27,885 bases of DNA, from contig DBWM01000060.1 in the NCBI GenBank assembly GCA_002309015.1, positions 104,302 to 132,186 of the forward strand. The letters run 5' to 3'. The notes beneath the pieces were generated by a model. That model searched no databases and was not told where the DNA came from. It was given only the letters and a program-made list of their open reading frames with translations. Of this stretch, positions 6,689-13,346 are shown in pieces (within the stretch, counting starts at the first letter, position 1; each line of letters opens with the position of its first letter). This DNA comes from Myxococcales bacterium UBA1238. GTDB lineage: Bacteria; Myxococcota_A; Bradymonadia; UBA7976; UBA1532. Position numbers and translations under genes: made by a program.

Positions 6689-8026
6689 TCAGGGCGCAGG
6701 CTGGCGTTTGGGCAGCTCCCCCAAAATGGGCAGGCGGAGCTGAAAATGGGGATCGGTGAGGATGAGCGTGATCGCGTAGCTGCTGCCGTTGATCGCGCTC
6801 CTGCCCGCAGTCTTTGCGGTGTTCCAGAAACCCTCGCTCGTGATTTCCTTGACGAGCGCAACCCCCTTGTCGAGAAGCCCGCTTTCGAGTTTGAGCCTGA
6901 AGGCGATGCGCTGACGGCTCGTTTGCCGGGGTGGCACCTCAAACTGCGGCAAAAGCGAGGTCGCGATCGGATCGCCGTTGTGGCTCAGAAGCAGCTGGTT
7001 TTGGCCGATGCGCGCGTTGCGATCGGTGGGGTTGTGGATGTCGAAGGCAAAGCTGACGCCGATCTGCGGCGAGAGCAGGCTCGGCCATTCGGGCTCGACC
7101 GATGAAAAATCGATCGTCCATTGCAATTTAAATAAGGGCGACGCTTCCCACGCGGTGCGCGCGATGGGCCCAAAGAAGAAGATCTGGTAGATGCAGAGGG
7201 CGATGGTGCCGAGCCAGAGGGTCCCTGCGGTGAAGAGATGTTTGATTTGCTGCAGGCGGTTGCGTTCCGGCGCCTGGCAGGGGATCCATTTGGTGGTCAC
7301 GAAGGTGCCGAAGGCTGTGGCGCCCAGGATCATCGCGAGGTTGACCGCCGCGAGGCTCAGGTAAATCGCGGTGGCGCTCGCATGGCTGAGCAGCTTTTCG
7401 CAAATCATGGGCGGAACCGCAAAGATGCAGCCAAACACGAAGCTCTGCAGCGGCTTCTTTAAATACAAAAACGCCACCTGACTGCTCGGCTTGTAGCAAT
7501 GCCTCGCCAATGTGGGCCCCATGAAATCGATGGCGAGGCTGAGGGCGAGCACGAGATGGCTGAGTCCCGTGCCGAGCGTTTCGTACCCTTCGGTGAGCCC
7601 CACGCGGAGCGCGGTCATCGCGAAGGCGGCGTAAAACAAAAAGAGCAGCGTTTCGTCGAGCGCCTGAATCCAGAGCGGCGGCTCCTTGGGCGGATGCCAG
7701 TTCGGATCGTCGCGGTGCAGGTAGAGTTCGTATTCGGCCGAGGCTTTCTCTTTGAGCGGAAACGTGATCATCGGGATCACGATCAGCATGCCCGAGACGA
7801 GGAGGTTGGCGAGCAGTTCGGGGTTTCGGTCGATCACCCAGTTCAAAAAGACGCGGCTTGCGGCCATCCAGCTTTCAGGAAAGAAAAAAGTGAGGATGAT
7901 TTTTTCGACGGTCTCGCGATTTTGAACGAAGAGGGTTCCGAGCCCCGCAAATACGGCTGCGATCGAGAGCGCATAAAGCGAAAACCACAGCAGCGGCCTG
8001 GGCCTGGAGGGTGAGGAATGCGGCAT
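6689..8026 (-). CDS. Unknown polytopic membrane protein with C-terminal beta-rich domain
   Basis: I do not recognise this 445-residue protein. About seven membrane helices can be seen (roughly residues 12-32, 72-90, 120-140, 150-172, 188-208, 218-245, 265-290), with a hydrophilic loop after the second. The last 150 residues are soluble; SFAFDIHNPTDRNARIGQNQ and the following alternating strands resemble the LEA14/WHy type of beta-sandwich, which in bacteria sits on the outer face of the inner membrane. AAGGG lies 8 bases before the ATG. It is divergent from the lipoprotein gene at 8146, so their promoters share 8027-8145. The function cannot be inferred from context. Confidence 0.85.
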   Translation of the reverse strand: MPHSSPSRPRPLLWFSLYALSIAAVFAGLGTLFVQNRETVEKIILTFFFPESWMAASRVFLNWVIDRNPELLANLLVSGMLIVIPMITFPLKEKASAEYELYLHRDDPNWHPPKEPPLWIQALDETLLFLFYAAFAMTALRVGLTEGYETLGTGLSHLVLALSLAIDFMGPTLARHCYKPSSQVAFLYLKKPLQSFVFGCIFAVPPMICEKLLSHASATAIYLSLAAVNLAMILGATAFGTFVTTKWIPCQAPERNRLQQIKHLFTAGTLWLGTIALCIYQIFFFGPIARTAWEASPLFKLQWTIDFSSVEPEWPSLLSPQIGVSFAFDIHNPTDRNARIGQNQLLLSHNGDPIATSLLPQFEVPPRQTSRQRIAFRLKLESGLLDKGVALVKEITSEGFWNTAKTAGRSAINGSSYAITLILTDPHFQLRLPILGELPKRQPAP

Positions 8027-8145
8027 AAAATCAGCCCTTTCGAATTATTTTTGTAGAAATCGTTTTTTCTGCTCGATTGATGTGAATAATGCTTCACCGA
8101 TTCAGTCTATGGCGCAAATTTTGCCCCCACTTACGGAGTTGAGCG

Positions 8146-8862
8146 ATGCGGATGCGTTGGATTCTTTCTCTTCTTTTTGCTTCCCTTTGTTGTTTTTCCA
8201 CAGTGAGCCTGTCCGGATGCGGCGCGGTTCACAAGGTGGCCAAGAAGGTTGGCGTCAAGGCGAAGACCGTCAAAATCAAGCTGGCCGATCTGGGCAGCGG
8301 CTACAGTTCCCTCTCCGACACCAAATGGGACTGCTTCAGCACCAAGTCGAATACCCCTCAGGTCAAGCTTTCCTACAAAAAGGTCGGCATCAGCTCCATC
8401 GACGATTTCAATACGTCGGCCAACCTGCTTTACGGCCAATACGTGTTTGCCGATAAGATGCTCGACAAAACCCTCATCGGTCTGACCGAGATCTTCAACC
8501 TCAAGCTCGATAAAAAAGCTTACAACGAGATCATCAAGGCGATCCAAAAGCGCGACATCAACCAGATCTCCAAGGTGCGCGAATTAAAGGACATCAAGAC
8601 CAACGTCACCTTCGCCGTAAAGAGCACCGCAGGGCTTGCGGGCCGCGCCGCCGATATGGTTTCCAAGGGTAAGGCGCTTTACGACAAGGTGCCCGCCCAG
8701 GTTCAGGCTGATCCCAGGCGCGTGCTTCTGGCCGACATCGCGTTGTCCGAAGTCAAATCGAGCATCAGCCGCTGCTCCTCCGTGGTCAAGGGCGCGCCCG
8801 ATTTGGTCAAGAAGCTGACGAAGATCGCCGACGTGCTCTCCTCGGTCATGAAGTACATCTGA
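8146..8862 (+). CDS. Putative lipoprotein of unknown function
   Basis: This 238-residue protein begins with a basic N-region, a hydrophobic stretch and the lipobox LSGC, with the lipidated cysteine at residue 25, so it should be anchored in the inner or outer membrane facing the periplasm. The mature part is Lys-rich at first (KVAKKVGVKAKTVKIKLAD), followed by mainly amphipathic helices and a hydrophobic C-terminal helix (DLVKKLTKIADVLSSVMKYI). Two further cysteines (KWDCFS and SRCSS) could pair. GGAG precedes the ATG by about 8 bases. No family is recognised. It is a single gene, converging with the small Tat-like gene at 8888. Confidence 0.82.
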   Translation: MRMRWILSLLFASLCCFSTVSLSGCGAVHKVAKKVGVKAKTVKIKLADLGSGYSSLSDTKWDCFSTKSNTPQVKLSYKKVGISSIDDFNTSANLLYGQYVFADKMLDKTLIGLTEIFNLKLDKKAYNEIIKAIQKRDINQISKVRELKDIKTNVTFAVKSTAGLAGRAADMVSKGKALYDKVPAQVQADPRRVLLADIALSEVKSSISRCSSVVKGAPDLVKKLTKIADVLSSVMKYI

Positions 8863-8887
8863 TCATCGGGGTTTCAGCCTTCGGCCT

Positions 8888-9082
8888 TCATCCCGCCCAT
8901 CTTTTTCCTTCCTCCAAAAAAAGCTCCAGATCTTTCACGCGCGGGCGCTCCGTTGGGGGCAACAGCGTAGTGTGCGCTATATGCGGAATCAGCGCCATCG
9001 CGATCGGGGCCGCTGCCAGCAGCTTTAACGCCTCTCGTCTCGGCATCAGCGCAGCGTTTTCGGGCTTTTTTTGTTCCGTCAT
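8888..9082 (-). CDS. Small protein with Tat-like signal, coupled to AmrS
   Basis: This 64-residue ORF overlaps the AmrS stop by 4 bp (ATGA), a sign of translational coupling. MPRREALKLLAAAPIAMALIP holds a twin-arginine pair followed by a hydrophobic stretch, similar to a Tat signal or N-terminal anchor. The short remainder (TERPRVKDLELFLEEGKRW) is charged. No catalytic domain is present. It may be a small membrane-tethered accessory protein for the radical SAM enzyme upstream; this is inferred from position only. Its stop faces the lipoprotein stop at 8862 across 25 bp. Confidence 0.65.
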   Translation of the reverse strand: MTEQKKPENAALMPRREALKLLAAAPIAMALIPHIAHTTLLPPTERPRVKDLELFLEEGKRWAG

Positions 9083-10056
9083 TTCCAGACTCCGGGGATC
9101 TTTTGACCGCAATCGGGGCAGCAGCCGTCGCGCAAACGGTTTTCGACGATGCGGTAGCCGTTGCGTTGCAGAACGCGGGCGTTGCATTTGGGGCAGAAGG
9201 TGGATTCGCCGTCGAGATCGCGCAGGTTGCCGATGTAGACGTTTTGCAGTCCGCAGTCTTTGGCGGTCTTTCGCGCATCGATCAGCGTCTGCGGCGGGGT
9301 TGCGGGCAAATTGCGCGTGCGGTGATCGGGGTGAAAGCGCGAAAAATGGAGCGGCGTCTCGGGGCCCACTTCGCCCGCGATCCATTTCGCCATCTCGGCG
9401 ATCTTTTTTTGATCGTCGTTTAACGTGGGGATCAGCAGGTTCGTGAGCTCCACCCAGACGCCGGCGGATTTTAAGACTTTGATCGCGGTTTTGACCGGCT
9501 CCAGATGCGCGGCGCAATGCTCCACATAAAACGCATCCTCAAAGCCCTTTAAATCGACGTTTGCAGCGGTCACGTAAGGCGCAAGGGCGCGGAGCGGCTC
9601 GGGTTCAATGTAGGCGGCGGTCACGAGCACCGTGCGCAGTCCGCGTTCTTTGGCGAGCTTTGCGATGTCGCAGCTGTATTCGTAGAAGACCACGGGTTCC
9701 GAATAGGTGAGCGCGATCGAGGGGCAGTCGTTTTCCAGGGCGCGATCGATCAGCGTTTCGGGCGGCGCGCGGTAGACCACCTCCATTTCTTCCACGCCGC
9801 GCTGCGAGAGGGTCCAGTTTTGGCACCAGGCGCAGCGGAGGTTGCAGCCAGCGGTCCCGAGCGAGAGGATCCGGCTTCCCGGAAGCATGTGAAACAGCGG
9901 TTTTTTCTCGATCGGATCGAGATGTACGGCGGAAGGCAGCCCGTAGACGGTGGAGACGAGCGCGCCGTCCTGATGTTTGCGCACTCTGCAGCGGCCGGTC
10001 TGACCTTCGGCCAGGGAGCAATGGTGGGGGCAAAGTTGGCAGGTGAGTCTGTTCAC
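9079..10056 (-). CDS. amrS: AmrS-type radical SAM enzyme (AmmeMemoRadiSam system)
   Basis: This 325-residue cytoplasmic radical SAM enzyme carries the cluster motif CNLRCAWC with C71, C75 and C78 binding [4Fe-4S] for S-adenosylmethionine cleavage. The N-terminus has CQLCPHHC and a further Cys at 23; the C-terminus has two CxxC pairs (FCPKC, CCPDC) forming a zinc-ribbon-like knuckle. GLPSAVHLDPIEKKPLFH and NVDLKGF are family hallmarks. Close relatives are named AmmeMemoRadiSam radical SAM and normally act with AMMECR1 and Memo homologues; related enzymes include pyruvate-formate-lyase activases. The substrate is unknown. The start is GTG at 10056, overlapping the upstream lipoprotein stop by 4 bp (GTGA), with AGAGGA about 10 bases before. 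Neither AmrA nor AmrB partner is seen in this window. Confidence 0.9.
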   Translation of the reverse strand: MNRLTCQLCPHHCSLAEGQTGRCRVRKHQDGALVSTVYGLPSAVHLDPIEKKPLFHMLPGSRILSLGTAGCNLRCAWCQNWTLSQRGVEEMEVVYRAPPETLIDRALENDCPSIALTYSEPVVFYEYSCDIAKLAKERGLRTVLVTAAYIEPEPLRALAPYVTAANVDLKGFEDAFYVEHCAAHLEPVKTAIKVLKSAGVWVELTNLLIPTLNDDQKKIAEMAKWIAGEVGPETPLHFSRFHPDHRTRNLPATPPQTLIDARKTAKDCGLQNVYIGNLRDLDGESTFCPKCNARVLQRNGYRIVENRLRDGCCPDCGQKIPGVWK

Positions 10057-10397
10057 GGTTTGGCGTCCTCTTTTTCGGCATCGACGGTCCAGAATCGCGC
10101 AGGATGCGCCTTTTTGTCGGCTTCATCGGCGGTGGGCAGCAGCGCGTGGCGGTTTTGGGCTCTGCGAACCGTCGCTTTCTTTGCAGGCCCGGCGTTTTTT
10201 TCATCCAAAGCGGCGGCATTCTTTGCAGGCTCAGGGTTTTTGGCGTGCAAAACCGCAGCTGTCTCTGGCTCATGAGGGTCGTTTTCAGCGGCATCCGTCG
10301 CATTTTGCAGGCAGGCAGACAAAATGAGCCCGGAAAGCCCCAGCGCATAAAAACAGCCGAAGATCAGGTTCTCCCGGCGGGCGATCTCTGCAAACAA
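10053..10397 (-). CDS. Repeat-rich putative lipoprotein, first gene of the AmrS operon
   Basis: This 114-residue protein has a TTG start at 10397 with an excellent AAGGAG six bases upstream. A basic N-region and hydrophobic helix end in the lipobox LSAC (Cys29). The mature part has almost no folded character; residues 38-114 are a degenerate 14-residue repeat rich in Ala, Lys, Glu and Pro (for example AKNPEPAKNAAALD then EKNAGPAKKATVRR), as expected for a periplasmic spacer. It overlaps the AmrS start by 4 bp, so both should be co-translated. The divergent YjbQ gene begins 84 bp away. No family is recognised; the role of a spacer-like lipoprotein with a radical SAM enzyme is unclear. Confidence 0.72.
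   Translation of the reverse strand: MFAEIARRENLIFGCFYALGLSGLILSACLQNATDAAENDPHEPETAAVLHAKNPEPAKNAAALDEKNAGPAKKATVRRAQNRHALLPTADEADKKAHPARFWTVDAEKEDAKP
10056..10286 (-). repeat. Degenerate in-frame 42-bp (14-residue) repeats in lipoprotein gene
   Basis: Residues 38-51, 52-65, 66-79, 80-93 and 94-107 align as five 14-residue units with recurrent A/E-K-N at the beginning and a Pro near position 7. At the DNA level, TCTTTGCAGGC occurs on the plus strand at 10178 and 10220, exactly 42 bp apart, with a close relative at about 10302. The remaining units have drifted. Confidence 0.6.
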
Positions 10398-10481
10398 TGC
10401 GGTCTCCTTGAAAAAAAGATCCCAACGCTTTCTGCATTGCGTTAAAGAACGAGGGTTTGAACTTCACCTTTTTGGCACAGG

Positions 10482-10895
10482 ATGATCAAGCAAAACAGAT
10501 GGACCTGGCCCACCTCGGGACGCGGGCTGTACGAGATCACCGATCCCCTGAATGACTGGCTACAGCGCGAGCAGCTCGAAGAGGGGCTCCTCAATGTTTT
10601 TTTACAGCACACGAGCGCATCGCTCATCATCTGCGAAAATGCGGATCCAACGGTACAGGAAGACGTGTTAAACGCCTTCGAGCGCTTGTTTCTGGATGGT
10701 GATCCGCATTACCGGCACCGGTTTGAGGGCAAAGACGACATGTCGGCCCATTTGCGAACCATCATTACCCAGAGCAGTTTAACGTTGCCGGTGGCCCGGG
10801 GGCGGCTTTGTCTGGGCACATGGCAGGGTGTTTTTTTGTTTGAACACCGCATGATCCCGCACAGCAGGCATTTTTTGGCCACATTTTTGTCGTAA
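10482..10895 (+). CDS. yjbQ: YjbQ / UPF0047 family protein
   Basis: This 137-residue protein has the full length and all strings of the YjbQ family: LQHTSASLIICENADP (H43 region), a GDPHYRHRFEGKDDMSAH block and LGTWQGVFLFEHR near the C-terminus. The conserved His, Asp and Glu cluster around a metal/phosphate-like site. Some members have weak thiamin phosphate synthase activity and the family is sometimes annotated as secondary thiamine-phosphate synthase, but the true role is unknown. It is divergent from the AmrS operon and 43 bp before the nucleoside kinase gene, so those two may be co-transcribed. The ribosome binding site before the ATG is weak. Confidence 0.93.
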   Translation: MIKQNRWTWPTSGRGLYEITDPLNDWLQREQLEEGLLNVFLQHTSASLIICENADPTVQEDVLNAFERLFLDGDPHYRHRFEGKDDMSAHLRTIITQSSLTLPVARGRLCLGTWQGVFLFEHRMIPHSRHFLATFLS

Positions 10896-10938
10896 TTTGC
10901 AAACAACGCGGGTTTGAGCGTTGAGAAAGATACAACTG

Positions 10939-13014
10939 ATGGAACAGAGCTTACTTCAAAAGTTTAAGGGCTTCTCGGGATTTACGGAGGATCAGGGGAG
11001 GCAGGTCGCCGATTCCTTTGAACTCGTCGAATTTGATGCGGGCGACACGATCACAAATGAAGGTGACGTGAGCGATGCATTGTATATCGTGCTCGAAGGT
11101 CGCGTTCGCGTGTATCGCGGAGAGTTGGCGCTGGCGCCGTTGGGCGTTGGCGACGCATTGGGCGGGGTGGGCATCGATCGGGACTCCCGTTATTTGACGA
11201 CAGCGGTGGCTGAAACGCCGGTGAAGCTCGCCTGTCTGACGAGAGCGGCGGTTCAGAAGGTGATCGAGCGTTCGCCTGAGATGAAGGAGCTCTTTTACAA
11301 GGCGCTGGTCAACCATTTGCAGCAGATGCTGGCCGATGTGACCGATGGGATGGCGACGTTGTTGACGGAACGCGGACGTCCGTTGCGCGCTTCGGTGACC
11401 GCTCGCCTGCCAAACGGGGAGACGATCACGACGGTACCCGCCACCCGCATGCAAAGATTGCTGCCCGAACGCGTGGATGGTGCCCTTGTTGTGGCGGCGA
11501 TGCAGGATCGCAGGCTCAAGTCCCTGCGATCTCCGCTGTATGCGTCAGCTGACATCGAGCCTGTAACGGTGGCGCAGGGCGCAGGCAGGACGATCTATCG
11601 CCGCAGTGTGGGATTGTTGCTGCTCGCTGCGGGTAGAAGGCTCAATGTACGCCTGCGGATCGGGCCATCTTTGGGTTTCGGGCATCTGGTAGGTGTCGTT
11701 GGCGACTCACCTTACACGTTGTCGGAGCTCGTAACCCGTCTCTCCGACGAAATGCACAAGATGGTGAAAGAAAAACTCCCCATTCGCACCGAACGGCGGA
11801 CGATCGAAGAGGCGAGAAACGTCTTCGCCCTGCAACATTGGGACAGCGCGGCGCGATTACTGCGAGTGTGGCGGAGTTCCACGGTTCCCTTGGTGTATTT
11901 AGAGGGATTGTTTGCGATCGAGGACACTCCCTTCCTGCCCGATACCAGCTATCTCGACGACTTCGAGCTGTTGGAGACGGGAGAACATCTCGTTCTCGCC
12001 ATAGGTCACGAGCCCAGGCATGGTCTGCTCCCCAATTATGACGAAAAATCGCTGGTTCGCGCGCACGAGAGGTGGCTCAATCGTCTGAACATTCGCAGTG
12101 TGGGCGACTTCAATGCTGCCTGTATTTCCGGAAAAGTGAGCGAGATCATACAAGTGGCCGAGGGTTTTCACGAAAAAAGACTCAGTGAGATCGCCGATCA
12201 AATCCTCGCGTCCAAAGACCCCATCCGTATCATCTGCGTTGCAGGTCCGTCGTCTTCGGGCAAGACGACTTTCATCAAGCGTCTATCGGTGCAATTGAAG
12301 ATCAATGGACTTAGACCGATCGGGGTATCGATGGATGACTTCTACGTCGACAGGGAGCGCACGCCGAGAGATGAGAAAGGCGACTACGATTACGAGACTT
12401 TCGAAGCGATAGACAACGATCTCATGACAGATCAGCTGCACCGGCTGCTGCAAGGTGAGACTGTTCGCATGGCGCGCTACGATTTCAAGACGGGAAGGAG
12501 CCTCCCCCACGGAGGTCAGGAGTTGCATCTCGACGAAAGTGACATCATGATCGTAGAGGGCATCCACGCGCTCAATCCAAAGTTGCTCCCCAACGAACAG
12601 GGGGTGTTCCGCATCTTCATCAACGCCATGGCTTCGCTGCCACTCGACGATTTGAACCAGGTATCCGTCTCTGATTTGCGGTTGATCCGACGTATCGTGC
12701 GCGACCACTGGGAACGTGGCACGTCAGCGGCCGATAATATCATGAGATGGCCTTCGGTTCGCGCGGGGGAGAAGAAACATATCTTCCCGAACCAGCATCG
12801 TGCGGACGCAGAGTTCAATAGTTCGCTGATCTACGAGCCCGCTGTGCTGAAGATCTATGCTGAACGCTATTTACTCGAGGTCCCTGACGATCACCCCGCC
12901 CATACGACGGCCCACAGACTCCGCCGTACCCTCGACAAGTTCATTTCGATCCATCCCGATCAGGTGGGGCCGACGTCACTCCTCCGTGAATTCATCGGTG
13001 GACTGAGCTTCTAA
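10939..13014 (+). CDS. Cyclic-nucleotide-like domain fused to nucleoside (uridine-type) kinase
   Basis: This 691-residue protein has three parts. Residues about 10-130 form a cyclic-nucleotide-binding (CAP_ED) fold. Residues about 150-400 match the TGS/second-additional-domain region of threonyl-tRNA synthetase as found in the large nucleoside kinase family (LPIRTERRTIEEARNVF, then a PDTSYLDDFEL block). The C-terminus is a P-loop uridine kinase/phosphoribulokinase-like domain with Walker A GPSSSGKTT at 436-444, SMDDFYVDRERTPRDEKGDY and VEGIHALNP. It should phosphorylate a nucleoside or related compound. The usual family member is about 550 residues and lacks the N-terminal domain. The phosphate-binding cassette is degenerate (GDALGGVG, RYLTTAVA instead of GE...PRTA), so cAMP binding is doubtful. 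A TTG at 10921 would add six residues; the ATG is preferred, though neither has a strong SD. A clear terminator follows. Confidence 0.92.
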   Translation: MEQSLLQKFKGFSGFTEDQGRQVADSFELVEFDAGDTITNEGDVSDALYIVLEGRVRVYRGELALAPLGVGDALGGVGIDRDSRYLTTAVAETPVKLACLTRAAVQKVIERSPEMKELFYKALVNHLQQMLADVTDGMATLLTERGRPLRASVTARLPNGETITTVPATRMQRLLPERVDGALVVAAMQDRRLKSLRSPLYASADIEPVTVAQGAGRTIYRRSVGLLLLAAGRRLNVRLRIGPSLGFGHLVGVVGDSPYTLSELVTRLSDEMHKMVKEKLPIRTERRTIEEARNVFALQHWDSAARLLRVWRSSTVPLVYLEGLFAIEDTPFLPDTSYLDDFELLETGEHLVLAIGHEPRHGLLPNYDEKSLVRAHERWLNRLNIRSVGDFNAACISGKVSEIIQVAEGFHEKRLSEIADQILASKDPIRIICVAGPSSSGKTTFIKRLSVQLKINGLRPIGVSMDDFYVDRERTPRDEKGDYDYETFEAIDNDLMTDQLHRLLQGETVRMARYDFKTGRSLPHGGQELHLDESDIMIVEGIHALNPKLLPNEQGVFRIFINAMASLPLDDLNQVSVSDLRLIRRIVRDHWERGTSAADNIMRWPSVRAGEKKHIFPNQHRADAEFNSSLIYEPAVLKIYAERYLLEVPDDHPAHTTAHRLRRTLDKFISIHPDQVGPTSLLREFIGGLSF

Positions 13015-13038
13015 GCCGACAGCGGTCGTTCGGATCAG

Positions 13039-13077
13039 AAAAAACGGCTCCTGTCTCCGGCGGGGGCCGTTTTTTTT
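13039..13077 (+). terminator. Rho-independent terminator after the nucleoside kinase gene
   Basis: The arms AAAAAACGGC and GCCGTTTTTT pair perfectly over ten bases with a GC-rich 17-base loop, followed by a run of eight T residues from 13070. It lies 25 bp after the kinase stop codon and separates that gene from the NqrF-like gene. The A-tract makes it usable on the minus strand too. Confidence 0.88.
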
Positions 13078-13094
13078 AAGGTGAAACCGATGAT

Positions 13095-13346
13095 GGCTCC
13101 GGACAGCGCGGGTTCTTTCAACGAAAAAGGTTGAATGTTTGCAGACAGCGATGGTTTTGAAAACGAAAAACTCGTGATCGTTCCAAAACATTGACGATGA
13201 TGGTTGAAATAAAGTCCGCTGTTTGCAGATGTTGTGTACATAAAGCTGATCGGGGTGGCAGTGTTTGCAAACAATGCATCGTCAGATGCAAAAGAACGGC
13301 CGCTGTCTGCAAATGTTGAAGGTCTCTGACGCGATAAAGGTGAAAT
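13095..13346. repeat. Degenerate ~42-bp intergenic repeat array upstream of the NqrF-like gene
   Basis: Related ten-base cores occur at 13095 (GGCTCCGGAC), 13137 (GTTTGCAGAC), 13180 (GTTCCAAAAC), 13221 (GTTTGCAGAT), 13263 (GTTTGCAAAC) and 13305 (GTCTGCAAAT), spaced 42, 43, 41, 42 and 42 bp. Between the cores the sequence is largely diverged. The array fills the gap between the terminator and the NqrF-like start; no gene is seen in the 330-bp interval 13015-13344, although minus-strand shadow reading frames cross it. The last unit includes the AAAGGTG ribosome binding site of the NqrF-like gene. Confidence 0.6.

Noticed and set aside
5266..6759. 497-residue open frame overlapping the GlpT gene
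   Set aside because: It is rich in Arg and His with no family features and is out of frame with a perfectly recognisable GlpT; it is a shadow of a GC-rich gene.
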